Program-made: the position numbers and the translations under genes
Origin: Isoetes taiwanensis
Lineage: Eukaryota; Streptophyta; Lycopodiopsida; Isoetales; Isoetaceae
Assembly (NCBI GenBank): GCA_021234155.1
Contig: JAJEKV010000013.1
Location: 2,821,252-2,885,251, forward strand
Direction of reading: 5' to 3'
DNA: 64,000 bases
The notes under the pieces: model-generated
Seen by the model: the letters and a program-made list of their open reading frames with translations, nothing else
Database searches by the model: none
Told to the model about the DNA's origin: nothing
Shown: positions 1-10,100 of the stretch, piece after piece
Numbering within the stretch: the stretch's first letter is position 1
Layout of the letters: each line of letters begins with the position of its first letter

Positions 1-690
1 GAGGCTTGGGCTGTCGGGGCCATTAAATTGAATCGAATTGCTTATACCGGCTCTGGGACCCCGGCGCTCTAGAGCAGGTCAAAATGGCCCATTACAAGGA
101 GCACATCAACCCCCGTTGGCGGGGCCCATGACTCTACACCGCATTCCCACCGCCCGAAAAAGCGCAGACTCATTGCCTCCATTCGCCGCGAGGTGCCCAC
201 CATCTCGCGATCGAGGCGGGCGGTGGATTGAGAGCCCTGCCGGGACGAGCTCTGTCGATCTTTGTCAAGCGGGTGCCATTGAGGATGAGTCTCACACTTT
301 CCGAGTTGCCCAAGATTCGGTCGGATCCGGGCGGACATCGTTCCCTTAGTGCGGCGGACTTGCCCCTACATTTGCTGATGAACACACCGTCAGTACGGGC
401 TTTGGGGTCGTACATTCAGAAGGTACTGGATCTGCGAGCCCACCTTTGCCCCCGCCTGGCTGCTCGCTGATCAGGCACTATGGGTACGGTACATGAGTGT
501 ATATATTTGTGTGTTTTTGCATTTCGTACATTGAAACAGTTTGTCAGTAGGCTGATTGCTGCCACGGTTTTTCCCTCGAAAACCCTTCGGGGCGGGGGTT
601 TTTTAATCCGGGTAGTAATCTGCTTGCTGCGCTTTTATATTGGGTCCCATAGACCGATTGGTCTCCGTGGACGATCCTTCCTTCCTCTTA
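1..690 (+). mobile_element. LINE family A, copy 1 (3' end only)
   Basis: This is the 3' end of a non-LTR retrotransposon; its 5' part lies outside the window. Around 130-330 the broken frames still give pieces such as KKRRLIASIR and then DESHTF, which match the C-terminal tail of the ORF2 protein in the better copy at 27.7-33.05 kb. Several frameshifts break the reading frame, so it is non-functional. It ends with the same 3' untranslated block and hairpin as the other copies (562-604 and 644-672) and then a CCTTCCTTCC-type tail near 675-690. Confidence 0.85.
562..672 (+). other. LINE-A 3' UTR: conserved block and terminal hairpin (copy 1)
   Basis: The block with CCCTCGAAAACCCTTCGGGG followed by a G/T-rich run is identical in three LINE copies. 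Downstream, GTCC (644-647) can pair with GGAC (669-672), and AGACC (651-655) with GGTCT (660-664) around a GATT loop. The inner stem differs from copy 3 (AGGCC/GGCCT) by a compensating change. The likely role, by analogy with LINEs whose RT recognises a 3' hairpin, is recognition of the RNA for priming; that role is inferred. Confidence 0.7.
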
Positions 691-788
691 GCATAGCATG
701 CTATCTCAATACCATTTTCTTGCTACTAAAAATTCTTGTCCAAAAAATACAAGAAAACGTGGCAAAATGATGGGGATATAAACATATA

Positions 789-816
789 CTAGTTATGGTG
801 CCCGGCGTTGCCGGGC
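789..816 (-). mobile_element. Helitron 3' terminus, minus orientation (family 1)
   Basis: Read on the minus strand, a hairpin (GCCCGGC, loop AAC, GCCGGGC; 800-816) is followed after 7 nt by CTAG (789-792) and then T. A short GC-rich hairpin a few bases before CTRR, inserted 5' of T, is the hallmark of Helitron 3' ends. The element body would extend rightwards from here. The 5' TC end was not identified. The same hairpin and spacing recur in plus orientation at 11746-11773. Confidence 0.7.
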
Positions 817-819
817 CTA

Positions 820-1835
820 GTGACAATCTGATGTAGAAGCATTGGTGGAGCACAAATTTTGCATTCTTGCCACATTTATTTCATATACAAAAATTTGTGC
901 ATGCCCATTGCAAGAACTGGCTTGAACTTTAAAAATACTCGTGTTTCAACATGCCGAAAATCATCCTTCTTTTTCCAATTTTGTTTTGAATAATGCATTC
1001 ACTGCTTCATGTCTCTCAATGCACATTGATATTTCAAGCAATGTAGATGACACCTTGTTGGACCAAACCAAATTAATGAGTTATAGAAACAATAGTGGCA
1101 AGATAAGAGCTCATGCCTTATGTGCTTGTATGTTAGAGACTTAATATTGTGTGCTATTTGGGTTGCATGACTCGCATGGATTTGTTGGAAGAAGTTCAAT
1201 TTTTACAATTGTTTTCTAATTTGTTGTTTGATAAGGACAGATAATTTTAAGCAATAGTGTGAATATAGTTGCATGCACTTAAAACTCCATAGATATGAGT
1301 GGAAAACTTTGTTCCATCCTTTGTTTTTGACCTAGGAAAGGGCACCATGTGCATTACGAATGTATATCTTCAAAATTTTGAGGTGCCTGAACCATAGATA
1401 AGCTAGCATTCAAGACAGATAGAGAAAATACACATTATTTAACTAAAGAAACATAATAGGATAATTCAACATCAACATGCCACATAACATCTACTTCAAT
1501 GCAATTTCAAAAGATTTGTCATTGTTTTATCACACGCATTGCATTTAGAGTATGATAACAAAATTGTGGATTGATCCAACATAACAGAAATCCATATGCA
1601 TATAAAGAAGATAGTCCTATGGTGGAAACATAGGAGGATCTTTAAAGTTTACAACAACATTGATGGAAACAAATATGCATTGACAACCTATTGAGTTTGA
1701 GTAAGAGGTGTTCTTAAGAAATGTGCAACATGTGCATTGGCGACCTATCGAGTTTTGAGTGTTTTTGAGAAATACACAACAATGTTGTGGACATCCAATG
1801 AAATAGTTCAGAAATGTCTTGTGAGATATAATAAT
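820..1835. other. Non-coding AT-rich stretch
   Basis: No convincing gene was seen; the short ORFs are not supported. A diverged tandem pair of about 58 bp lies at 1676-1731 and 1734-1785 (both contain GCATTG, CCTAT, GAGTTT and then AACA). The stretch probably belongs to the body of the minus-oriented Helitron ending at 789. Confidence 0.4.
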
Positions 1836-1839
1836 AATA

Positions 1840-2291
1840 AATAAATTTTATTAACGTCCACGGGAGCCCGTAGGCTATGGGACAAAGAAATCAGGATCTA
1901 GTACAATCATCATAATATGAGAGAATCAAGCCTCTCAACGATGCTCAATGTAAACCAGAAGCTCTCGGAGGAAATTTCCTAAATGTGGAAGCGAAGGAAT
2001 ATGTTGAAATAATTCATCCAAAGGCATGCTCCAGTCAATCATGTGATACTTGGCACGAAGAGTGTCATGGCTGCGGCAAAAATATATAGCATGCTTCTCA
2101 GTCTCCACATCCTCCTTACAGACACATATCCTCTGATCTTCTGCAATTTTCAACCACCTTCCCTTTTCAATCATTAGACAGTGGGAGCTCATGCGCATGC
2201 GCGCAATCGATCCGATTTGCCCCGGAAACATGCTATGAAGGGACAAATATGGTTGTATGCAAACGAATGATACGATAGGAATAGAAAACAT
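1840..2291 (-). mobile_element. LINE family B fragment, antisense 3' end
   Basis: The minus-strand frame from 2291 to 1935 (118 aa) reads as the C-terminal domain of a LINE ORF2: SSHCLMIEKGRW, then VCKEDVETEKHAIYFCRSH, the cysteine/histidine tail found after the RT domain (compare HHLRIETGRW in family A). It is 5'-truncated. After the stop comes a 3' region that can form the same type of hairpin as family A (GTCC 1856-1859 with GGAC 1880-1883; AGCC 1865-1868 with GGCT 1873-1876), and the element ends in a TTA/TAA-rich tail (about 1833-1853 on the plus strand). Protein similarity to family A is only partial, so this is a distinct family. Confidence 0.7.
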
Positions 2292-2399
2292 TTGAAAACA
2301 TCAGTACTATCTTTTGCACTAATATATACATATTACATATTAGCAAATAAGTGGCTCCTTCAATAATAGTTAATCACCTCTACTATAGATGTTATATGA

Positions 2400-2560
2400 A
2401 GGAAATGGACGTCATATAGCTTCATATATTTTCTACATCGGTAATATATTACAAAAATATGTTTCCAATCCATACATTTTCTACGAAGATAATACACTAC
2501 AAAAACATGAGTCCAACATAGACATTTGTGCCATGAGTCCAACATAGACATTTGTGCCAT
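2400..2560. repeat. Short tandem repeats of about 25 and 51 bp
   Basis: A unit beginning ATGAGTCCAACATAGACATT occurs twice in direct succession near 2506-2556. Just upstream, a looser 51-bp unit (ATTTTCTAC, TAATA, ACTACAAAAA) is also repeated. No coding role is seen. Confidence 0.6.
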
Positions 2561-3511
2561 ATAGAAGAGGTGGTATAAACGATTGCCTGATTACATGCCT
2601 CTAAAACTGTGTGGATATAATAAGAAGGCTACAACAATTCCTCGACATTCAATCAGGAAAATAAAGCTGTAAAATCACTTTTGACTGATCATCAAGAACT
2701 CATCTTAGCAAACAAAGTTAGCACTGACATTTCACACTTTATATGCACTAATTTAAAGCACTTGTACATGCACAATTCGTGAGAGCAGATGTACCTTAAA
2801 GCATCTTATACTTTAGAACGTATTGTTTGCATTTCTTTTTTAGAGAAGTGGCCAAGAAAACCTCATGGCTGGCATTTAGATGACCATAATGGCCAAGAAA
2901 ACCCCTTGGCTAGAACCTGGCTAGAATCTTGATAATGCAAAGAAACAAAGAATCATGTCTACACAAATGTATTACGATGGTGTAGGCAGTTTAATGATGG
3001 AATTATCTCATGACAGAGCCTATTGTTTACTCCAGGAAGCAGAGAATGAAAGTACAGTATCACATTAATGAATGGGAGCTCACCGTTATTTCACTTGCAG
3101 GCTCAACTCTCTCATGTGCAGTGTTTGGTCTCCTCGAAAGCTCTCCGCTAGGTCTAACCTGTGGCACCAAAATTTCCAATATGGAAAATTGCCATGTGAA
3201 CCAATCTTCTATTCGAAGTTCATGTCTTGAAGAGATAGAATAGAAAACACAAAAAATCCTAAGAAAAGCCTATATAAAACAAAATAGGTAAAAAACAATA
3301 AGGTTTACCAAAAGGGGCTGCAATCCTGCAAGGAATATATGGAGCAAGATTTATATGTTATAAATTTCCAAACGAATCACCTGGCCATAGCTCAATTCTA
3401 TAGATAGATGATATGCTGCAAGTTTGGGCACAATTAGAATAAATGCGCTTGTTAATTCCTCTATTGCTGATATGACATAACAGGTTAATGATAAGAAGGC
3501 AACCTGAGAAT
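2561..3511. other. Region downstream of the aldo-keto reductase remnant; no gene assigned
   Basis: The missing C-terminal exon of the reductase would be expected here on the minus strand, but none was recognised. A plus-strand splice-acceptor-like TTTCACTTGCAG at about 3089-3100 precedes an open stretch to about 3243, and the complementary strand is also partly open; neither product is recognisable. Small direct repeats of GGCCAAGAAAACC occur near 2830-2905. Confidence 0.3.
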
Positions 3512-4746
3512 TTTCTGCTATTCTTGATGGGGTCACAGACTTGGGCCAAAAAACATAATTTTTCTGTAGACTCCACCTTATGAGAAGGTGGGCAGATGTC
3601 TTATTGTATTTTGCTACAATCTGTGATAGCTTATATAAGTATGGACCACAAAACCATTAATTGTCATGCGGAATAGAGGAGACTCAGCTTTAGGAAATTT
3701 GGATTAGCAAGATGCTTCCCTGTAATAAGAGGAGAATATGCTTCCAGAATAATTCCATATTCCTGACAGAACTTAACCAAATGTGGTCTGGTATTTAAAG
3801 GGTGGATTTCTATCTGTGCATCAAGACAGTAGAAAATAAAGATATGATATGAACACAAATATATATGCTTATGTTAAATATCCTACCTGCTTTACAGATG
3901 GCCGTACCAATGAATTAGCAAAAAGCTCTTCTAAGTGATGAATGCCATGGTTGCTAACTTTAACTGACTTTGCTTTACCTGATTTAATGAGTACCTCCAT
4001 AGCCCTGCAGGATTCCAACCTTATGCATAGGGGCATGAATAAGATATAGATCAACACCTTATTCCATAAGACACCGCCTTTAAGTTAATGAATAAAGAAA
4101 AGCTCTAAGAGTAAGAATGCGAACAGAGAATTTTCTGCTATTCTTGATGGGGTCACAGACTTGCGCAAAACAACATAATTTTTCTGTAGACTCCACCTTA
4201 TGAGAAGCTGGGGAGATGTCTTATTGTATTTTGCTGCAATCTGTGATAGCTTATATAAGTATGAACCACAAAACCATTAATTATCATGCGGAATAAAGGA
4301 GACTAACCTTTAGGAAATTTGAATTAGCAAGATGCTTCCCTGTAGTAAGAGGAGAATATGCTTCCAGAATAATTCCACGTTCCTGACAGAACTTAACCAA
4401 ATGTGGTCTGGTATTTAAAGGGTGGATTTCTATATGTGCATCAAGACAGTAGAAAATAAAGATATGACATGAACACAAACATATGTGCTTATGTTAAATA
4501 TCCTACCTGCTTAACAGATGGTCGTGCCAATGAATTAGAAAAAAGCTCTTCTAAGTGATGAATGCCATGGTTGCTAACTCCAATTGACTTTGCTCTTCCT
4601 GATTTAAGGAGTATCTCCATAGCCCTCCAGGATTCCAACCTTAGAGGCACAGGGGCATGAATAAGATACAGATCAACACCTTATTCCATAAGACACCGCC
4701 TTTAAGTTAATGAATAAAGAAAAGCTCTAAGAGTAAGAATGCGAAC
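3512..4746. repeat. Tandem duplication, about 617-bp unit, two copies
   Basis: Copy 1 (about 3512-4126) and copy 2 (about 4130-4746) begin with ATTTTCTGCTATTCTTGATG and end with GCTCTAAGAGTAAGAATGCG. They differ by scattered substitutions and small indels. Each unit carries two exons and the intervening introns of the aldo-keto reductase remnant, so the duplication arose inside that gene. Confidence 0.85.
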
Positions 4747-5174
4747 ATAAAAGCTCACCATAGCCCATTTTCAATTCGGCTAGACTCCTACTAAAAGACG
4801 GCAAAGTAGCCTCATATCCATGGTCAGGATTCCTAAGTTTGGTGGTTATAAATATTTCTTCTCTGGGAATGCAACTTTCACGTACAGCTCTACCTGAGAA
4901 AACATTAATTATGTTCTTCTTAACAGCAAGCAAAGGAATCATGCGAGATATACTCACCAACGCCTTTCTCGTTGCTATAGCCTCGAGTTGTATCAATATG
5001 GGGATACCCTAACCTAAGGGCCTCAGCCACAGCGCTGTAAGCTTCATCAGTCTTCATCTGCAATGCACCCAGGCCGATCCTTGGTATTTGAACTGAGGGG
5101 CTTTCAAATCCCGGCATTTTTAGCTCAAGAGCGGAATTGATGCTTCGATCAATACAAATAAAAGGTTTCTTCAT
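3688..5174 (-). pseudogene. Aldo-keto reductase, broken, with duplicated exons
   Basis: The minus strand shows a spliced aldo-keto reductase (NADPH-dependent carbonyl reduction, TIM barrel). Exon 1 (5174 to about 4961) ends LGYPHIDTTRGYSNEKGVG at a GTGAGT donor. Exon 2 (4893-4759) contains IPREEIFITTKLRNPDHGYE. Exon 3 (about 4680-4507) begins VDLYLIHAPVPL and ends with a GVSNHGIHHLEELF stretch. Exon 4 (about 4434-4308) has IHPLNTRPHLVKFCQERG. The catalytic Asp, Tyr, Lys and His are all visible (HIDT, GYSNE, TTKL, YLIHAP). Exons 3 and 4 are repeated downstream (about 4062-3886 and 3814-3688); exon 3 of that lower copy has lost 2 nt and is frameshifted. The C-terminal part of about 90 residues, with the NADPH-binding PKS region, was not found, so the gene is probably dead or mis-spliced. 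The start at 5174 is the first Met of the open frame. Confidence 0.75.
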
Positions 5175-5640
5175 CCATGGCTCTCATACAGACCAAAAGG
5201 GGATGCCCTACATGCAAAAATCGGCCCAAGTGCGCGGATCATTTAACTAAACAAAGACAAACAAGTTGCAAATCTCTCTGAAGACATCCTCATGGATTGC
5301 AAATCCCTATGAAGACCTCCTCATGGATGCCACGGCAATGCATGCCGGGTTTTCTGTGTGGCATGCCCTCTATCGGATATGGAAATCTAAGGGGAAAAAA
5401 ACATAACAGATGAAATTGCTACGATTTTTGGAAACCTGTAAAGTTTTTCGGCGACCACAAATCCTAAAATCATATGAAATCGACTTGAAAAAAAAATTCC
5501 AAAATATTTTTAGCCAAACCGGAAACTTTCAAATTAACAAGATGGATATTTTTACTACAATACTGAAATCATAGCACAAACCATTGGCTTTATACCTTGG
5601 GGCAAGCTTGACACAGTTATACTAGCTGCCACATCAGCAT
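5175..5640. promoter_or_regulatory. Spacer between divergent genes (probable bidirectional promoter)
   Basis: These bases separate the minus-strand reductase start (5174) from the plus-strand candidate start (5703). A short direct repeat (TGCAAATC, CTATGAAGAC or TCTGAAGAC, TCCTCATGGAT) lies at 5265-5330. No clear TATA box was picked out. Confidence 0.3.
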
Positions 5641-5693
5641 GTAGGGTTTAGGGGTTTTCAACGAAACAGAGCGCATGTAGGGTTTAGGGTAAG
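5641..5693 (+). promoter_or_regulatory. Two telo-box motifs (TAGGGTTTAGGG)
   Basis: Two copies of GCATGTAGGGTTTAGGG lie 36 bp apart, ending 10 bp before the ATG at 5703. The telo-box (AAACCCTA) is a known plant promoter and 5' leader element of genes for translation and organelle biogenesis. The position right before a start codon supports a real gene here. Confidence 0.5.
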
Positions 5694-5702
5694 CAGAGAA
5701 GC

Positions 5703-6178
5703 ATGGCCGGATCATATTTCTCCCGTATTTTCAACTATGTTGTCAATCAGTGGCTCGTCGATGGCCTCGCCAACAGGTACATCCCACCTTTAATCATTGT
5801 AAAATCTCTTCTCATCATCCATCTGTTTTGTGAAGCGTCAAATTCCAACGTTTTGCTGTTCGATCATCCAAGAAATTTGACGAAGTTGTACAGAAAGGTT
5901 TTGTCGATTTTTTACCCAAATTTCTTACGGCTCTGATAGCAGCATGATCAATGTTTTTTGGCTTTTGTAAAACCGATTTGCTTTCTCGATGTGGATATAA
6001 CCCTGTCGATTTTATAGGAAAGAAAAAGAGGGACGAAGTATCTGAACTATTCAGAAACTTTTCTTCTGGTGGTCGTGACAAAGTAAGAACCATTTTTAGA
6101 ATCTTAGTGTAGTTTCTAAAGTACTCACTTTTGTTTGTTGGTTTTTGCAGTCTGGCAAAAGAATTAGAGATGACTGAA
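5703..6178 (+). CDS. Small spliced gene candidate, unknown function
   Basis: The first exon 5703-5776 would encode 24 residues starting MAGSYFSRIFNYVVNQWL and ends at CAACAG/GTACAT, a plausible donor. An open segment near 6022-6080 (KKKRDEVSELFRNFSSGGRD) ends at a GTAAG donor, and after a TTTTTGCAG acceptor (6150) a short exon reads SGKRIRDD then stop. Together they would give a small basic protein. The splice phase between exon 1 and the next exon does not work with the acceptor I could see, so the model is incomplete. The family is not recognised. Telo-boxes directly upstream are the best support. Confidence 0.3.
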
Positions 6179-6472
6179 GCTGTGATAAGTTTCAGATTAT
6201 GTATATATTTTCAAAATCTCGAGTTTTTTTTGCTTGGTATCAAAATCCAGGCATGTAGCATAAGTTGTACGTAATATTTAAATAAAGTGGATGACTGCCG
6301 TAAAGATAAGAACATTTGGTCTACAATTTAAATTTATCACTGTATTCAAGTTCGGGACACAAATTACGTACAAGAGCGATCTATATATTCAGATCCCTAA
6401 ACTTTGGTGATTTTAATATTGTGTTTATTTTTTGCCTTATTCCTGTGCTCTCAAATAAAAAATTATGTATAA
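6179..6472. other. AT-rich non-coding stretch
   Basis: No gene, repeat or motif was recognised between the small gene candidate and the foldback element. Confidence 0.4.
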
Positions 6473-6629
6473 GGGAAAATCTCTCCTGAGGATTTTCCGG
6501 GAGATAATTCGTGAGGCGGTGCCGCCAGCGTTGGCGGCGCACGAGCGGCGGAGCCGTGAGTGTGCCGCCACCACTGGCGGCGCCGCCGAACGGATTATCT
6601 CCCGGAAAATCCGAGGGAGAGATTTTCCC
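6473..6629. repeat. GC-rich foldback (157-bp inverted repeat)
   Basis: Two arms of about 39 bp (6473-6511 and 6591-6629) are inverted copies with about four mismatches; both contain GGATTTTCCGGGAGATAAT or its complement. Inside are two smaller perfect hairpins, each GCCGCCA...TGGCGGC. The ORF that spans this region is an effect of the GC-rich palindrome and is not coding. It resembles a foldback or MITE-type element and stands out in base composition from its AT-rich surroundings. Confidence 0.7.
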
Positions 6630-6632
6630 GTG

Positions 6633-7204
6633 CGTAATGCAACGGGACCCTCAAATTTCGCCGTAACAAAAAAAAATTGGATCCAAGCTCTTTTACAGGA
6701 GTTCGCAGCGATGGTGGAGGTCTAGATCTTCAAAAAGGCTAAGGTAAGCAGATGCAGAGTCTGCCATTTCACAACAAGAGTTTTTGCAGTGCCCCTTTTG
6801 CATTGTCCTGCGAAACAAACACGGTTCCAGGCTTCAAGAAATGCAGGAGCTTCAAGAAATGGGGCGAAGGAATGATTTGCCTCCAGTTTTTCCACACAGC
6901 CCAAGCTCTAAGAAGATCCGACAGTGGCAACCGTCAAGCGACATCTCTAGAATATGATCCGTCAACTGGGCCGCCTCCATATCCAAAAAAATCCTTGCTC
7001 TGCCCCATTCTTGCAAAAAAATCTGCCTGGAAGCTTTGGACTTTGATCAAATCCGGAGGTCGAAAGCAGAGCGCCTAAATCTCTGAATCTCTGTCTCTGT
7101 GCGGAATAGCTCGGCGGCGGCGCCGCTCCGTAAATTCCGGAAGCCAATTCCGTGTGATAAACTAGACCGAATAAAGGAGTAATTTGAGGGTCCCATTCAT
7201 TACG
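6633..7204. mobile_element. Candidate element with about 24-bp terminal inverted repeats
   Basis: CGTAATGCAACGGGACCC followed by TCAAATT (6633-6657) is matched inverted at 7181-7204, with one indel and one mismatch. The 520-bp interior has short ORFs only and no recognisable transposase, so it would be non-autonomous. The target-site duplication is not clear. It directly abuts the foldback at 6473-6629, and the two may form one composite element. Confidence 0.45.
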
Positions 7205-7855
7205 TCAAGTGTATATACTAGTGGTGTGTGCTTAGAGAAGTATCTTGTGATGATGCATGTGTGCTAATGTGATTCATTTGGTTTTTTAATGTGATTAATT
7301 AGCAGGCTTGCCTCGTCTAAAACATGGGCTATCCATGTGTGTGCCATGTCATATGACGTTATTGCACTTTGTATATAAGAATGTCATTTGGAGTGACGTT
7401 CTTATTATGCCGGAGTAACTTGGGTTGCGTTTTGCATAAAGATTTCTTGGAGCTCTACCACGTTTGCTTATGTAAATATGTATCTAGCAGAAGGTGAAAT
7501 CAAACAGTTCCAATTCATTTGAATTTTTGCTCAGTAAGAAGCTCAGATGAGCAGGTGACACAAGTGGATTTCGTAAAGTGAAACAGGTGAAATCTAAGTT
7601 TGGATATATGAAGAAAAAATATACAAGCATAAAAAATAGAGAGGAAACACACAACACAGAGGGCTGTGGTAGCCAGGTTGCAAGCGGTGAACAAGGTGGC
7701 AAGGTTGAATCCACCATAATTGTGGCGCCGTGGTGGGCAAAAGAAGAAGCTTTTCTCCCCCCGACCATGCGAAGAAGGCCTATTCTCTCTGACGGTCTGA
7801 CCATGCTAAAAAGGGCTAAAAAAAACTATTCCCTTCGATTATGCTAAAAAGGGCT
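7205..7855. other. Non-coding, with short direct repeats before an LTR
   Basis: No gene is recognised; overlapping ORFs on both strands at 7484-7847 have no recognisable product. ATGCTAAAAAGGGCT occurs at about 7802 and again at about 7840, right before the LTR start at 7856. Confidence 0.35.
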
Positions 7856-8681
7856 TGATACGGATTCAAGACTTTATAGCAAAACAAGAATCACAGAGTG
7901 AGTTCAATCAAGCAAAAATCATCAAAGTCCAGCCTTCATGGCTAAGCTCTCCATCCAACCGGCTGTTCCAGAGCAAGGGAGTTCTAGAGAAATACTGAGT
8001 TTATGGGAAGAAGGAAAGTATAGGGAAAACAAATTAACACTAAAGAATCCTCTTTAGCAATTCTCAAGTTTAGGAATAGAATATAATAGAATAGAATTTT
8101 ATCATCCACAGAGACCAATTGGCCTAGGAAAAGGCTATGGAATTGGGGCACCACGATATCACAAGATATCCAAGAATTAACTGAAAGGATTCACAAGAGC
8201 TTGGTTAACTTGCAATTCAAACAGAATGGCTTAAGATTAGTAGAAGAAGGTTCTGCTGGATAAAAACTGGTTGGATCAGACTGCCCAGCAAGGATCGTGG
8301 ATGACCGGATCTGAGTCTGCAGTTGTCAGATCTGGATTACAAGTTACTGTAGAAGGATGTTGATGTCGCCAGGTCAATAGCCAAGCTGCCGCTGTTCGTC
8401 CGCCCCCCTGATATGTCCCGATGTTGCCCTCTTATACAGTTAAAAAGGTCGTAGCCCCACATTTTCCAAAATATCCCTCGTTTTAAATAGATGGTATAAA
8501 GGCTTTGAAATAGTAGTTTTAACCTTGGGCCTTTTTTCCTTTGACGTTGAACATCAACCTGAGGATTATTATAAACTCCTTATACAATAGGAATTAGTTT
8601 TTTAGATCAAGGCTTTAAATGTTTGGTCTTTCTTTCTCGTTCTCATGCTCTATAGCCGCTTCCCCGAGCACCACCATATCA
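7856..8681 (-). repeat. LTR of a Ty3/gypsy element (826 bp)
   Basis: The segment starts TGATACGG and ends CCATATCA, giving TGATA...TATCA terminal inverted repeats typical of LTRs. On the minus strand the LTR is preceded by a purine tract GGGAAGGGGAGGAAT (8682 onwards), the expected polypurine tract, so this is the 3' LTR of a minus-strand element. A LINE-A 3' snippet lies inside it (about 8080-8130). No second matching LTR was found. Confidence 0.7.
8080..8130 (-). mobile_element. LINE-A 3' tip inside the LTR
   Basis: ATAGAATATAATAGAATAGA (a TATTC-type tail read in reverse) is followed by CCACAGAGACCAATTGGCCT, the LINE-A terminal hairpin (AGACC 8112-8116 and GGCCT 8121-8125 around AATT). It is a severely 5'-truncated insertion or an ancient fragment carried by the LTR. 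Confidence 0.55.
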
Positions 8682-9977
8682 ATTCCTCCCCTTCCCGGGA
8701 TTGATCGTCCTCGATCAAGAAATTATATGGCAAATTTAACACAATCATGTCCATGGTTGCAACCCTAGTTGATTTCACAACTAGAAAAATAGTCAAGTCC
8801 AGCCCTTTAGGCTAAAAAGTTTTTCTTTATATATCTCAATAATGAACAATGAGACCAACAATTATGTTGCAGACATAGTTGTTGTCTTTAAAAATTAAAG
8901 ATTTAACCCTATCCTCTTTCATGGAATTACTACATAACAACTTAACTATTTTAAGTAGGCAATCTGTAATTTCGCCCTTTCCTTTTGCGCTTTGTCTACA
9001 AACGTTACTTGTTTATTCGTCTTGGCAATTGGTTCGGCCGGAAGCTCTTCCAATTGACAAACTTGGGGTGGAGGCTCGCTAGAATGAGGATTTGGTCTAT
9101 ACTCTATTCTGCCTAGTTTCCTTCGTTCTCCTCGATTGCCTCAGTCATTTTGCTCTCTTTTTGCACTTAACTTCGGGCAGTCTACTTTAAGATGTGGTCC
9201 TCCACAGTGAAAACACCCGCTTTTTTTTTTAGGAAGATCTGTCAAATTGATTGTCCCACTTTGTTTTCTGAACTTGGTCTTGATTATCCCCCATACTTGC
9301 TCTAGACCTTTTATTTCCCTTGTCTGAATTTCTACCATTGCTTGTTTTGTCATTGGTTATCTTGTCGTTGCCTTTGTCCTCAGGATATCCATCCCATATA
9401 CTGCAATTTATTAAAATCAGGATTTAATTTTCTTTCTGCGGTAATAGTTTCTTTATTGCTCCAAAGTCTGAGGATCTATAAAGCTCAATTCTGCATATAA
9501 GGAATTCTTAAGTCCTGATATATACTTGTGTAATAGCTTCTTCTCATTTAACCCGTCCATTTGGGTGGACAAATACTGAAATTTTGATGTATACTGATTA
9601 ACTGATTCGTTGTCGCCTTGTTTGAATGGATCCCATTCTCGTTTGACGTCGTTGTGATAATTGGCAGTCAGGTTATAACCTTCAAAAGATTTTTTAAAGC
9701 TTTTCCATGTTAAAATCTTTGGATCCATTCTTTTTCTTCCTTGCCACCATGTTCTCGCCATATCTATCAAATATTTATCCATGGCTTGCAGCTTCTGCTT
9801 TTCTGTAGCTTTTACCAATTCGAAGTAGCTTTCCCATGTAGAGATGAATCCAAAAATAGTAGGCGGGTTTCTCTTTTCGCCGGAGAAGGTCTCATTCTTC
9901 TCAATTCTGGAGTGCAAGAGATATGGGTAGAGTGTCGACTGACAAGAGGAAGGCCATTGATTTCTTGCAAAGCACAT
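8682..9977 (-). mobile_element. Internal remnant of the gypsy element: polypurine tract, decayed linker and gag; pol deleted
   Basis: Between the 3' LTR and gag only about 460 bp remain, with broken minus-strand frames, one of which reads QVTFVDKAQKERAKL. No protease, RT, RNase H or integrase is present, so the whole pol was lost. The 5' LTR and primer site expected beyond 9977 were not seen. Confidence 0.6.
9141..9977 (-). pseudogene. Ty3/gypsy gag polyprotein, broken
   Basis: Gag forms the nucleocapsid shell of retrotransposon particles. The minus-strand frame 9977-9453 (174 aa) has the plant gypsy capsid core: TWESYFELVKATEKQKLQ, ARTWWQG, TWKSFKKSF and the NQYTSKFQYLS stretch. A second frame, 9353-9141, carries the zinc knuckle CFHCGGPHLKVDC, a CX2CX3HX4C form seen in plant gypsy gags. 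Stops and a frame change separate the two parts. No pol follows. Confidence 0.8.
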
Positions 9978-10100
9978 TGTTCAACAAGAGATGGATAGCA
10001 TCATTAGTAGCAGTTTTTGAGAATGTGGATGCCTATATGTTTTGCTTTTTTGTAGGAAATTTCCGATACAATAATTTTTTTTTAGGAATTCATCTGTATG
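9923..10100 (+). other. Unrecognised open segment overlapping the gag end
   Basis: The plus strand reads MGRVSTDKRKAIDFLQSTLF and continues to about residue 45 before becoming AT-rich. The first part looks coding in composition, but no family is recognised. It overlaps the antisense gag start, so it may be the flank into which the retroelement inserted. Confidence 0.25.

Noticed and set aside
5641-5693. Interstitial telomeric repeat
   Set aside because: Only one and a half telomere units occur at each of two sites, next to a start codon; the telo-box promoter motif fits better.
6465-6725. 86-codon ORF across the GC-rich foldback
   Set aside because: It arises from the palindrome, with repeated GCC/GGC triplets; no motif and no support.
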